Source of the DNA: Microbacterium sp. cf046
GTDB lineage: Bacteria; Actinomycetota; Actinomycetes; Actinomycetales; Microbacteriaceae
Length of the DNA stretch: 64,000 bases
Assembly: GCF_900114345.1 (NCBI RefSeq)
Contig: NZ_FOZJ01000002.1
Span: 310,001 to 374,000, forward strand
Reading direction: 5' to 3'
Part shown: positions 42,498 through 50,697 of the stretch, piece after piece
How the letters are laid out: every line of letters begins with the position of its first letter
Numbering within the stretch: position 1 is the stretch's first letter
Position numbers and translations under genes: made by a program
Notes under the pieces: generated by a model
Databases searched by the model: none
Told to the model about the DNA's origin: nothing
Seen by the model: only the letters and a program-made list of their open reading frames with translations

Positions 42498-43100
42498 CTA
42501 CAGCTCGAGCCGCATGACGATCCGACGCTTGGTCGGGTGAGACACCTCTTCGAAGCCCGCCGCGACGAATGGGCCGACCGATCCGACGCTCATCTCATCC
42601 CAGATGACCTGCGACCCTCCCGTCAGCATCGGGTAGCCCTCGATCGCCTTCGCACCGCGGGCGCGGGCGTGCTCGACCGCCGCTGCGACGAGTGGATACG
42701 TCAGCCCCTGGTGACGATGATCCTTCGCGACGACGAGGCATGCGATCGCCCAGACATCCGAGTCGTCCTTGTGTTCGTCGCGGCCCTTCCACGGCACCGG
42801 GGAGCCGCGCAATCGCCCGTAGACCCCGCGCACGTCGACCGCGCACCATCCGGCCGGCTCGTCGTCGACGTAGGCGACGATTCCGATCGTCTCGGTCGCG
42901 CGCGGATCGCCGCAATGGGTCTCGGACCGCAGGATCGCGCCGCGCTCGGCCTGCGGCATGTGCCACCAGTCGTGGTCGCCGAGGCGCTGCCGCTGACACT
43001 GGCAGCGGCCCGCGGTGCCGGTCAGGATCGCCTGCAGGTCGTCCCACGATGCTTCGTTCGCGGGCACGATCCGAAGCCCGTCTGTAACGGCCGCATCCAT
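42498..43100 (-). CDS. GNAT N-acetyltransferase with N-terminal CQCQ motif
   Basis: 200 residues from ATG 43100. Motif A is IACLVVAKDHRHQGLTYPLV (about residues 112-131). The N-terminal RCQCQRQRLGDHDWW gives the same paired cysteines as the protein at 31168-31767, and the C-terminal IVMRLEL also aligns, so the two are paralogues of one GNAT subgroup. Substrate unknown. Confidence 0.85.
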   Translation of the reverse strand: MDAAVTDGLRIVPANEASWDDLQAILTGTAGRCQCQRQRLGDHDWWHMPQAERGAILRSETHCGDPRATETIGIVAYVDDEPAGWCAVDVRGVYGRLRGSPVPWKGRDEHKDDSDVWAIACLVVAKDHRHQGLTYPLVAAAVEHARARGAKAIEGYPMLTGGSQVIWDEMSVGSVGPFVAAGFEEVSHPTKRRIVMRLEL

Positions 43101-43115
43101 GGAGCACAGGCTAAC

Positions 43116-43203
43116 GCGCCCCGCCGACGCCCACCCCACCCGAACCTCACCCCGCCAACGCCCACGCCACCCGCACCCCACCCCATCCCACTCCACCCCG
43201 CCG
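43116..43203. repeat. C-rich, strand-asymmetric tract
   Basis: The plus strand is almost only C, A and T with many CCCACCCC-like runs; the minus strand therefore has repeated GGGG tracts and could form a G-quadruplex. It sits between a leftward GNAT gene and a rightward glycosyltransferase gene, overlapping their promoter space. Confidence 0.55.
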
Positions 43204-43251
43204 CCGACGTGCCGGCACCGTGACTCGAACCGCCGGCGGTAGGGTGATGCG

Positions 43252-44061
43252 GTGCCCCTCCATCCCCGAGTGACGGTGGTCATTCCGTGCCGAAATGATG
43301 CGGAGTTCCTCCGGCAGTGCCTCGCGGCCCTCGCAGCCCAGACGCACCCCGCCGACCGCGTGATCGTCATCGACAACGGCAGCACCGATGCGTCGGCCGA
43401 GGTCGCGCGGAGCTTGCATGCCGAGGTTTTCGCAGAGGAGCAGATCGGCATCTGGCCCGCCGCCGCGCGTGGGTACGACGAGGCGCTCGGCGACACCGAC
43501 ATCATCGCGCGGCTGGACGCGGACTCCCGCCCGCACCCCGACTGGATCGCACGACTCGTCCGCGCGTTCGTTGCCGATCCGAACCTCGGGGTGCTCACCG
43601 GGGGAGCGGAGTTCTACGGCGCCGGACCGGTCGTCAGCTACCTCGGCGAGCACTGGTACATCGGCGGCGGCCATTTCTGGGTGCGGAAGTGGCTCGGCAT
43701 CCCGCTGGTCTACGGGTCGAACTTCGCGATGCGGGCGCGCGTCTGGGAGCGCGTGCGCAAGCAGGTCGATCGCACCAACGCGAAGATCCACGACGACCTC
43801 GACCTCACGATCCGCCTGCGCAGCACCGACGGCGTGCGATACGACCCCGAGTTGCGGATGCCGGTCTCTGCGCGCCCGCTCGTCACGCAGCGCGGCCTGT
43901 GGCGCCGCGTCTGGCGCGTGGTGCCGACGTTCGCGGCGAGCTGGCCGGAGGGCGCCTCGTGGAAGCGTCGAGAGCTCGACGGACGACACGTTCCGGATGC
44001 CGCGTCCGCCGACGGCTGGCCGCCGATCGAAGAGGAGTGGGCGCCCGGCTATGGTCAGTGA
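43252..44061 (+). CDS. Family 2 glycosyltransferase
   Basis: 269 residues from GTG 43252. GT2 opening VTVVIPCRNDAEFLRQCLAA, the nucleotide-sugar motif VIVIDNGSTDASAEVA near residue 35, the metal-binding DxD as ARLDADSRPHPDWI near 85, and YGSNFAMRARVWERV near 160. No transmembrane helix is visible, so the enzyme is cytoplasmic or peripheral. It transfers a sugar to an unknown acceptor. No clear Shine-Dalgarno; start could be leaderless. Confidence 0.88.
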   Translation: MPLHPRVTVVIPCRNDAEFLRQCLAALAAQTHPADRVIVIDNGSTDASAEVARSLHAEVFAEEQIGIWPAAARGYDEALGDTDIIARLDADSRPHPDWIARLVRAFVADPNLGVLTGGAEFYGAGPVVSYLGEHWYIGGGHFWVRKWLGIPLVYGSNFAMRARVWERVRKQVDRTNAKIHDDLDLTIRLRSTDGVRYDPELRMPVSARPLVTQRGLWRRVWRVVPTFAASWPEGASWKRRELDGRHVPDAASADGWPPIEEEWAPGYGQ

Positions 44062-44080
44062 CCCTCGCTAGCGTGGGGGC

Positions 44081-44491
44081 ATGTACGAACTGACCGAAGA
44101 GGCGCTGGTGGCGGCATCCGTCGATGTCGTGTGGCGCGATTTCACCGACCCGACCGCTCTCGCCGCGTGGATCTGGCCGCCGAGGTTCGAGACGACCGCG
44201 GCGGTCGACCCGCATCCGCAGGGCAGCTGGCAGGTCCGATCAGAGGTCGTGCCGATGGCCGTGCTCGCGACCGTGCTCGAGCTCGACGCTCCGCAGGAGC
44301 TGCGGCTCGCGTGGCGATGGGACGGCGAGGAGCAGAGCACCGACGTCGACATCACGCTCGAGCCCGCCGGCGACGACTCGACTCGCGTCGCGGTGCGTCA
44401 CTCCGGCTTCGAGACCGCAGACGAGCGCGACTCGCACGTGCAGGGCTGGTCCGACTGCCTGCAGCGCCTGGTCCACGCCCACAGCTCCTGA
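44081..44491 (+). CDS. SRPBCC / AHSA1-type protein
   Basis: 136 residues. The pattern ASVDVVWRDFTDPTALAAWI, then LDAPQELRLAWRW and the C-terminal HSGFETADERDSHVQGWSDC followed by LQRLV matches the activator-of-Hsp90-homologue-1 (START-like) family. These bind hydrophobic ligands in a deep cavity; the ligand is not known. It starts 19 bp after the glycosyltransferase. Confidence 0.85.
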   Translation: MYELTEEALVAASVDVVWRDFTDPTALAAWIWPPRFETTAAVDPHPQGSWQVRSEVVPMAVLATVLELDAPQELRLAWRWDGEEQSTDVDITLEPAGDDSTRVAVRHSGFETADERDSHVQGWSDCLQRLVHAHSS

Positions 44492-44506
44492 CCCCCACCC
44501 CCTTCA

Positions 44507-44568
44507 CGCGAAACTTCACAGACGCACGGGTCCGTGCCGCCTCGACCGTGCAGCAGTGAAGTTTCGCG
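44507..44568. repeat. Intergenic nested palindrome
   Basis: CGCGAAACTTCAC (44507-44519) and GTGAAGTTTCGCG (44556-44568) are a perfect 13-bp inverted repeat. Inside, GCACGG-GT-CCGTGC (44524-44537) forms a second hairpin, and ACCGTGC precedes the right arm. The plan and the ACCGTGC motif are shared with the units of the array at 61976-62384. It could also terminate the SRPBCC transcript. Confidence 0.7.
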
Positions 44569-44693
44569 GGCGAGGCAGGGGCTGTTGACAGAGAAGCCCG
44601 GGTCTTGGATCATTTCCGCCATCGGTGACGCGGAAGTCGCCGGTTTCGTCGGCTGGGGGGTCGGCGCAACGCGATCATCTGGGGGAACCGCGT

Positions 44694-46361
44694 ATGTCGA
44701 AGTCACGTGTCGTCGCGTCAGCCGCGCTCGCCGGAGTGCTCGTCGTCGCCGGGCTGTCGGCCGCGCCGGCATTCGCCGACGATCCGCCGCCCCTGGTGTG
44801 GTCGCTCCTGTCCACCGACACCGTGGACGGTGTCACGGTCACGTGGGAGACGGCATCCACGGTGAACTCTCCCTTCGGCGGCGAGACCCTGCGCGACGAG
44901 ATGCCGGTGCTGCGCATGGATGTCGTCAACAACTCGACCGAGACGAAGGTGCTCGGCCTCGGCACCGACTTCGTGACGAAGGGAGCCGTCGACCACCTCT
45001 GGACCGCAGCGGCGTGGGGCGCCTTCGCCGATGACATCTCGGGCATTCAGTCGAGCTTCTGGCTGTCGCTGGATGCAGGGGAGTCCCTTTCTGCGGACGG
45101 GGGAGATGCCGCGAACTGGCACAACCCGCTGCCGGCGTGGTCGGGTCACACGCTGCGGGTGTTCGAGCTCAGCGAGGCGCCCTCCGAGACGGTCACGCCG
45201 ACGGCTGCGCCTCTCTCGAGCCTCGTGGTGCCCGGTCGATTCGTGGGTGCGAACCTCGCAACCACGTCGTTGGACAACGTGTCCGAGATCCTGGGACGCC
45301 AGGCCTCGGTCGACGGCGGGGGAGGGTCGCCCGATCTGTTCCCCAGCCTGTCGGCCACGGTGACCGCGACGGGCCTCACCGCCGGTGAAGAGCTCGAGCT
45401 GTGGATCGCGCCCGACCTCGACTACTTCTTCTTCGCGCTGCTCGGCGGGGGTCTGCCGGTGAGTGCGGTGAAGATCGGGTCGGATGTGGTGGCCGCGGAC
45501 GGCAGCCTCTCGGCCACGATGACGCTGCCCACGAACCTCCCGCTCGGCCGGTATCAGCTGGTCGCCGGCGACAGCGCCGAGCGTTACTGGCCCGCCGGCT
45601 CGTACGGCGACTTCGAGGTGACGACACCGACCACGACCCAGACCGTCGCCTCCGCCGGTGCCGGCACGGTGCCCGTCACGCTCGGGCCGACGCAGGTGAC
45701 GCTCACATATCCGGCCGGCACCACGGCCGGATCGACGAGTGTGACGATCAGCGGAACGGGCCCGGCGGTCGACGGATTCCAGCTGATCAGCGACCCGCGG
45801 CTGTATTACCACATCAACACCACCGCGACACTGGGCGGCCCTGCGACGGTGTGCATCAGCTTCGACCCCGACATCCTGTCGCCGTATCCGCCGCAGCTGT
45901 TCCACTTCGACACCACGCAGAACCAGTGGTTCGACATCACGACGACACGCTCGGTGGGTCAGGTCTGCGGTGTGACCTCGAGCTTCTCGCCGTTCGTGCT
46001 CGGCTACGTCGAGCCGACGACCTTCGACTTCTCGGGCTTCTTCAACCCGGTGTCGATGACAGCGGAGAACATCGCGAAGCCGGGTCAGGCGATTCCGGTG
46101 AAATTCTCGCTGCACGGCAACCAGGGTCTCGACGTGATCACCTCAGCGCGGTTCGTGACCGAGGGCAGCACGACGAGCCTGGTCGGCGAGGTGATCGACA
46201 CGACCACCGCGGGCGGGAGCGGACTGTCGTACGACGCGCGATCCGACCAGTACACCTACGTCTGGAAGACGCCGAAGACGCTGTCGCTCAAGACGGGCAG
46301 GTTCGAGCTGACCCTGTCGGACGGCACGACTCACTCCTTCAACGTGACCTTCAAGAAGTAG
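44694..46361 (+). CDS. Secreted PxKF-domain protein
   Basis: 555 residues from ATG 44694. Signal peptide at residues 1-28 (AFA cleavage motif). The mature chain is rich in Ser, Thr, Gly and Val, with beta-sandwich-like segments. Residues 440-553 form a PxKF domain (KPGQAIPVKFSLHGNQGLDV and a C-terminal SFNVTFKK), a module found in exported actinobacterial proteins. It has no LPxTG or membrane anchor, so it is secreted or loosely wall-bound. Function unknown; a beta-rich surface or matrix protein is inferred. Confidence 0.8.
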   Translation: MSKSRVVASAALAGVLVVAGLSAAPAFADDPPPLVWSLLSTDTVDGVTVTWETASTVNSPFGGETLRDEMPVLRMDVVNNSTETKVLGLGTDFVTKGAVDHLWTAAAWGAFADDISGIQSSFWLSLDAGESLSADGGDAANWHNPLPAWSGHTLRVFELSEAPSETVTPTAAPLSSLVVPGRFVGANLATTSLDNVSEILGRQASVDGGGGSPDLFPSLSATVTATGLTAGEELELWIAPDLDYFFFALLGGGLPVSAVKIGSDVVAADGSLSATMTLPTNLPLGRYQLVAGDSAERYWPAGSYGDFEVTTPTTTQTVASAGAGTVPVTLGPTQVTLTYPAGTTAGSTSVTISGTGPAVDGFQLISDPRLYYHINTTATLGGPATVCISFDPDILSPYPPQLFHFDTTQNQWFDITTTRSVGQVCGVTSSFSPFVLGYVEPTTFDFSGFFNPVSMTAENIAKPGQAIPVKFSLHGNQGLDVITSARFVTEGSTTSLVGEVIDTTTAGGSGLSYDARSDQYTYVWKTPKTLSLKTGRFELTLSDGTTHSFNVTFKK

Positions 46362-46400
46362 TCGGGCGTTCGGGCTGCCCGCGCCCTGTGATCGGCAGCG

Positions 46401-46482
46401 CCACCTCCCGGTGCTTGGCGGCCCCGCTCCCGGTGATCAACCCACCTCCTGGTATCGGCGGCCCCGCATTCCGGTGATCGAG
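46401..46482. repeat. Two tandem 41-bp repeats next to a REP-like element
   Basis: The copies at 46401-46441 and 46442-46482 share CCACCTCC, GGCGGCCCCGC and CCGGTGATC. Directly after them GAGTAGCCCGC-GCA-GCGGGCGTATC (46480-46505) is a hairpin-forming motif of the kind repeated between genes in Microbacteriaceae. It fills the gap between the PxKF and DUF2510 genes, where no gene is seen. Confidence 0.6.
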
Positions 46483-46639
46483 TAGCCCGCGCAGCGGGCG
46501 TATCGAGATCCCCACCGCGCCAGAACGCCAAGAGAACCCCCCGATGTGCACTCACCCCCGCGGTGCGCGTATCTTCTTAGCCAGCGACTGTGGGTCTTCT
46601 GGGGTGATGACCACGGTCGGCAGTGTCTCTTTGGGGGAG

Positions 46640-47644
46640 ATGATGGGTGACAGTCCACCGGCCGCGCCGCCGCCGGGGTGGTACGCCGACTCGCCGAGCA
46701 GCACCAGGCTGCGGTGGTGGAACGGCTCGGCGTGGACGGATCACTACCAGGGCGTGACCGGGGCCGTGCCGGTGGTCCCACCGTCGGATGCCGCGCCGCC
46801 CCCGGCCACGGCACCCTCGGAGACCCCCCAGACGCGAGCGGGCCGCCGTGCGGGCAACGGACTGAATCGATCGGATGCCGAGCCCTCGGCCCCGCAGCCC
46901 GCAGACACTCCGCCACCCACGCGAGCAGAACTGCGAGCTCGCACCGCGGCGCTCGCAGCCGTCGGAGCGGAGGCGGCCGCGCAGGCCGGCCAGCCGCAGG
47001 CCGCCGCACCACCGCAGGTCACGGAATCGCCGCAGGCCGCCGTGCCGCCGGCCGCCGCCGATGCACACGCGAGCAGCACGCCGGCCGTGGCTGTAACCGC
47101 GCCCCCGGCATCCGTGTCCACCGCATCAGCCGCGGAACTTCACCTCACGGCGGAACCGTCACGACCCGGGCATGGCGCGTGGCCGGTTGCGCCGACGGTG
47201 ACGGAGCCGTTCCCCGATCAGATCCTCGATCGCAACTATCGCACCTACGATGATCGCCCGCTGCCTCCGGTGGTGTATCAGCCACAGCCGAGCGGCTACG
47301 TCTCGACGCCGAAGTCGACTTTCGTGCCGGTGACGTCGCAGAACGGCCCCGCCAAGTCTTCGATGGTGCTGATTCTGATCAGTCTTCTCGGTGGCGCGGT
47401 GTCGTACTGGCTCGTCAATCGCGCGAACCCGGCGCTCGCCGGCCTGATCAATCTCGCCGTGATGGCCCTCCTGCTCTCGGCCTTCCTGCTCGCGATCGTC
47501 GGTTTGGTTCTGGCGGTGCGTCGCCCCACTCAGAAACGGGAGTCGGTGTTCGCCTTGATCGTCTCGACATTGCTGATCGCGGCGGCGATCGCACTCGTGA
47601 TGATGCGACTGATCTCCCTCGGGTCGCTGTACAGCGCCGGGTAG
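46640..47644 (+). CDS. DUF2510 membrane protein
   Basis: 334 residues if started at ATG 46640; ATG 46607 and 46643 are alternatives and the start is uncertain. A DUF2510 motif (PPPGWYADSPSSTRLRWWNG, then SAWTDH) opens the protein, followed by about 170 residues of Ala/Pro-rich linker. Three transmembrane helices are near the C-terminus (about residues 237-320). DUF2510 is a short Trp-rich module common on actinobacterial surface-associated proteins; its ligand is unknown. Confidence 0.75.
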   Translation: MMGDSPPAAPPPGWYADSPSSTRLRWWNGSAWTDHYQGVTGAVPVVPPSDAAPPPATAPSETPQTRAGRRAGNGLNRSDAEPSAPQPADTPPPTRAELRARTAALAAVGAEAAAQAGQPQAAAPPQVTESPQAAVPPAAADAHASSTPAVAVTAPPASVSTASAAELHLTAEPSRPGHGAWPVAPTVTEPFPDQILDRNYRTYDDRPLPPVVYQPQPSGYVSTPKSTFVPVTSQNGPAKSSMVLILISLLGGAVSYWLVNRANPALAGLINLAVMALLLSAFLLAIVGLVLAVRRPTQKRESVFALIVSTLLIAAAIALVMMRLISLGSLYSAG

Positions 47645-47654
47645 GCTCACGGCC

Positions 47655-48008
47655 ATGAGCAGACGCGCACTCGTGGTTGCACCCTTGCTGCTCGTCGTGC
47701 TGCTCGGCGGCTGCGCCGGCCCCGCCGACGGCGGCTCGAATCCGATCGAAGACTTCGAGAAGGTCATCGACCTCATTCCGTGGGCGAAGTCCATTGCCGC
47801 CGACGCGACCGCCGAGCAGGTGACCGCCCGGATTGCCGAGATCACCGCTGGTCTGCCGTCGCTCGACATCACGGATGCCGAACGCAGCGCCATCGAGACC
47901 AAGTTGACGGCCCTGAGCGATGCGGTCGCGGCCAACCCCAGCGACACTGCGGCGCACGCCGCCGAGCTCAACGCGATCGTCGACGAGGTGAAGGCGGCGG
48001 TTCAGTAG
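47655..48008 (+). CDS. Lipoprotein of unknown function
   Basis: 117 residues from ATG 47655. A lipobox LGGC ends at Cys20 after a hydrophobic stretch, so it is expected to be lipid-anchored outside the membrane. The mature part is helical (AEQVTARIAEITAGLPSLDI, then a second long helix) with no known domain. It lies 10 bp after the DUF2510 gene and is probably cotranscribed. Confidence 0.8.
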   Translation: MSRRALVVAPLLLVVLLGGCAGPADGGSNPIEDFEKVIDLIPWAKSIAADATAEQVTARIAEITAGLPSLDITDAERSAIETKLTALSDAVAANPSDTAAHAAELNAIVDEVKAAVQ

Positions 48009-48054
48009 CCCGCTAGTTGCGTCGTTGCTCGAGTGAAGTGGATGGTTCCGCGAT

Positions 48055-48573
48055 CTAGAAGGCCCGCATGTCGGCAGTCACGATGAGGATGAAGATAATC
48101 GCTGGCGACACCGCCGCCAGGAGGCCGCCGGCAACCGCAATGATGAGGGCCGCAACCCCAATTCGCTTGCCACCCTGCCCGCGACTGCCCAAGGCGATGA
48201 TCGCAAGCACGATGGCTGCGATCAGGACACCGCCCGCCAGGTACTGTGACCACCAAGGCATGTAGAACATCACGACGCCGACAAACGCGGCGAGCGACAG
48301 AATCAGCAGGACCACGCCCACGATCGCGCTCCCGAGCGACACGAACGCGAGCGCTCTCGGCCGCTTATCCGGTGCGTCGTTCTGGCCTGCGATCGCCCCG
48401 TGAGCTGCATAGGGAATTGCTGGCTGGGGGGGAGCTCCGGGATAGGCCTGCGTGAAAGCTGGGGCGCTCGGGCGCGGTATTGGCACGGGCTGCGAGCTCT
48501 CGGAAGGTGTGGAACCTGTACGCCCCTCAGCGGGGAGCTGAGCGTCGTCGCCCGGCGTTGTCGTATCCACCAT
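48055..48573 (-). CDS. DUF4190-like small membrane protein
   Basis: 172 residues from ATG 48573, with GGGGG upstream. A proline-rich cytosolic N-terminus (residues 1-70) precedes three transmembrane helices (about 78-105, 112-132 and 142-168). The helix pattern with ALGSRGQGGKRIGVAALI resembles DUF4190. Function unknown. It is divergent from the DUF1905 gene. Confidence 0.65.
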   Translation of the reverse strand: MVDTTTPGDDAQLPAEGRTGSTPSESSQPVPIPRPSAPAFTQAYPGAPPQPAIPYAAHGAIAGQNDAPDKRPRALAFVSLGSAIVGVVLLILSLAAFVGVVMFYMPWWSQYLAGGVLIAAIVLAIIALGSRGQGGKRIGVAALIIAVAGGLLAAVSPAIIFILIVTADMRAF

Positions 48574-48654
48574 TGCAACCCCCAATAGACCAAGCCCGCG
48601 ATGGCAGACCCGCGATTGGAAGTGTATCGACGCGACCAGGTCTACCCTGTGCGG

Positions 48655-48951
48655 ATGATCATCGAGTTCGATGGCGATGTGTTCCGCTGGGATGCCCGCG
48701 AAGACTCCGCATGGTTCTTCACGGCGGTGCCGCCCGAACTCAGCGAGGAGATCCGCGAGATTCCGCGCCCGTACCGTGGCTTCGGATCGGTGCGCGTGCG
48801 TGCGCAGATCGGCGGTTCGGAGTGGTCGACGTCGATCTTCCCCGGTTCCAGCGGTTCATACGTTCTGCCGCTCAAGAAGAAGGTTCGGGATGCCGAGTCC
48901 CTCGTCGAGGGCGGCCCTGTGTCCGTCCGACTCGAGGTGCTCGACGGCTGA
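48655..48951 (+). CDS. DUF1905 protein
   Basis: 98 residues from ATG 48655 (MIIEFDGDVFRWDAREDSAW); the frame extends upstream to ATG 48601, which is only 27 bp from the divergent gene and less likely. The conserved features are the Trp-rich start, PRPYRGFGSVRVRAQIGG and YVLPLKKKVRDAESLVEGGP, all typical of DUF1905, a small beta-barrel. A TACCCT hexamer just before the ATG would give a leaderless mRNA. Function unknown. Confidence 0.8.
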   Translation: MIIEFDGDVFRWDAREDSAWFFTAVPPELSEEIREIPRPYRGFGSVRVRAQIGGSEWSTSIFPGSSGSYVLPLKKKVRDAESLVEGGPVSVRLEVLDG

Positions 48952-49084
48952 TCCGCGGTGCCAGTCGCCACCGCTCCAATCGCGGTCGTTCAGCGCGCGC
49001 AGCGAGACGAGACGTTACCAACGGTCGTGTCTCAATCGTTAAGCCCATCCTTGGCCAACCCTGAGCTAAACTCCGTTGACAGAA

Positions 49085-49301
49085 CATGAGAGCAATCTCA
49101 TGCTCGATGGTGGGAGAAGATTCACGCGTGCGTCGATCTCGCGGTCGCCTTTTGGGGAGGCGACTTGAGATTTCAACGTGTAGCTTCGCAGTCCAGGTCT
49201 GGGGATGCTGAACTGCGGATTTGCGAGTGTGTGTCATCGCCCGGCACTGACGTAACTGGGAACGCGTAACTGGGGTGTTCGAAACTGGTCCACGACCAGT
49301 T
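49085..49301 (+). promoter_or_regulatory. Structured 5' leader of the pilus operon
   Basis: The 400 bp between 48952 and 49351 contain no gene. Four inverted repeats stand in a row: CATGAGA-GCAA-TCTCATG (49085-49102), GTCGCCT-AGGCGAC (49144-49164), CGCAGT...ACTGCG (49187-49217) enclosing CCAG-GT-CTGG, and AACTGGTC-CAC-GACCAGTT (49283-49301). A TTGACA at 49076-49081 may be a -35 element, but no good -10 is seen. Such a long folded leader before pilA suggests RNA-level control; no known riboswitch class was recognised. Confidence 0.5.
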
Positions 49302-49351
49302 GGGTCAGAGCTGTCAACCATCAATCAACACCAAGGGGAGTTGCCACGCAT

Positions 49352-49717
49352 ATGCGTACTTTCAAGAACTACATGGAGGCCGAGAAGGCCAAGCGTGAGG
49401 AGAGCGGCGAAGGCGGCTTCTCGCTCATCGAGCTCATCATCGTCGTCGTGATCCTCGGCATCTTGGCCGCGATCGCGATCCCGATCTTCCTCAACATCCA
49501 GCAGCAGGCGCGTGATAACGCGGCGCAGTCCGTCGCGGCCACCGGCGCCGTTCAGGCAGCAGCCCAGATCGCTCAGGATCAGGAAGTTGACCTCAGCAAC
49601 CTCGAGACCGGCGACGCGACCTCCGTAACCGCGGCGGGTGACGTGATCGAGGACATCTGCGTCACAGTTGTGTTCACTGGCACCGACGGGGCGACCGCCG
49701 GGCCAGGCTGCGACTAG
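49352..49717 (+). CDS. pilA: Type IV major prepilin
   Basis: 121 residues from ATG 49352, with AAGGGGAG upstream. The leader peptide of 22 residues ends in GEGG, followed by mature F+1 and Glu+5 in FSLIELIIVVVILGILAAIA, the class III signal cut by prepilin peptidase. The mature pilin is short (about 99 residues) with two cysteines (residues 103 and 120) that could close a C-terminal disulfide loop. It is first in the pilus operon and followed by a strong hairpin, so it is probably the most abundant product. Confidence 0.93.
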   Translation: MRTFKNYMEAEKAKREESGEGGFSLIELIIVVVILGILAAIAIPIFLNIQQQARDNAAQSVAATGAVQAAAQIAQDQEVDLSNLETGDATSVTAAGDVIEDICVTVVFTGTDGATAGPGCD

Positions 49718-49726
49718 ATATCGCAT

Positions 49727-49764
49727 CTTAAGCGGGGTCAAGTGCAAACTTGACCCCGCTTAAG
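49727..49764 (+). terminator. Intergenic hairpin after pilA
   Basis: CTTAAGCGGGGTCAAG (49727-49742), loop TGCAAA, and CTTGACCCCGCTTAAG (49749-49764) form a perfect 16-bp stem. No T tract follows, so it may stop only some transcripts or stabilise the pilA mRNA 3' end, which would raise pilA over the downstream genes. Confidence 0.7.
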
Positions 49765-49789
49765 AAAGTTCATCAGGTTGGGGGAACAC

Positions 49790-50173
49790 GTGAAGGGGCA
49801 GCTGAACTCGAACGACGGCGGCTTCAGCATCATCGAAGTCATCGTCGCGATGTTCCTGCTCGCGATCGTTGCTGTGTCTCTGCTACCCGCCTTATTTCAG
49901 GGCATCCAGTATTCGAGCCAGCAGTCGGCGGTGGCCACGGCGACACGGGAGCTCAACGCGCTAGTGGAAGAGGCGCGCGCCACGCCGTCCTGTGCGACAT
50001 TGGCTTCGGTCGCTGCGTCCAGAACGTTCACTGACGGTGGAGGTCGCACATTGACGAGCTCCGGCTCGGTCGGAACCTGCACCCTTAAGACCGCCGTCAC
50101 ACTCACCCTGTCCGTCGTGGATAGCAGCGGGACGACGATGGCAACCACGACGGCGCGGGTCTTCATCCAATGA
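49790..50173 (+). CDS. Minor pilin, PilV-like
   Basis: 127 residues from GTG 49790 after GGGGGA; TTG 49778 is an in-frame alternative. The class III signal is NDGG followed by FSIIEVIVAMFLLAIVAVSL, with Glu+5 present. Two cysteines lie in the C-terminal domain. Size and position in a group of three small pilin genes after pilA fit a PilV-type minor pilin that joins the initiation complex at the pilus base or tip. Confidence 0.85.
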   Translation: MKGQLNSNDGGFSIIEVIVAMFLLAIVAVSLLPALFQGIQYSSQQSAVATATRELNALVEEARATPSCATLASVAASRTFTDGGGRTLTSSGSVGTCTLKTAVTLTLSVVDSSGTTMATTTARVFIQ

Positions 50174-50697
50174 TCGCAATGAGCCGCAGTGACCGCGAGG
50201 CCGGCGTCTCGCTGATTGAGTTGATCGTCTACGTCCTCGTATCCAGCATCTTGCTCCTGGCGATGTCATCGATCCTCATCAACTCATGGACCACGCAACG
50301 CAACGTGACGAGCGTCAGTGACGCGACGAACCGCGGCCAAGTGATTTCATCGACGATTGAGCGGGCGATGCGCAACGCACTGGCCTTTGACGTGTCGGCG
50401 GACGGTACGACTCTGCGCGTCCGCACGTCATTGAACGGAATTCTTGCTTGCCAAGGCTTCGTGCTGACACCAGGTCAGTCGCGCATGAGCCTCTCTTCAT
50501 CCACGCTGACCGACAATTCGACCTGGGCGGAGTGGCAACCGGGAGTGGTCCCGCGTGGATCGGTGCCCTTCTTCTCAGTTACGGCCTCTACCGTCATGTA
50601 TACGTTCGACATCCAGACAAGTTCGACGCCGGTACGCTTTGGCGGTCAGGCGTTTGCTCGGTCATCAGCGACGGGAGTGACCACGCCATGTTGGTAA
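50170..50697 (+). CDS. Minor pilin, PilW-like
   Basis: 175 residues from ATG 50170, overlapping the previous gene by 4 bp. The prepilin signal is DREAG followed by VSLIELIVYVLVSSILLLAM, with Glu+5. The remainder is beta-rich with two cysteines. Gene order V-W-X matches minor pilin operons in Gram-negative type IVa systems. It overlaps the PilX-like gene by 10 bp. Confidence 0.85.
   Translation: MIAMSRSDREAGVSLIELIVYVLVSSILLLAMSSILINSWTTQRNVTSVSDATNRGQVISSTIERAMRNALAFDVSADGTTLRVRTSLNGILACQGFVLTPGQSRMSLSSSTLTDNSTWAEWQPGVVPRGSVPFFSVTASTVMYTFDIQTSSTPVRFGGQAFARSSATGVTTPCW

Noticed and set aside
49073..49351. Known c-di-GMP riboswitch before pilA
   Set aside because: The conserved core with GCAAA and the tetraloop-receptor pair could not be located, so only a generic structured leader is reported.
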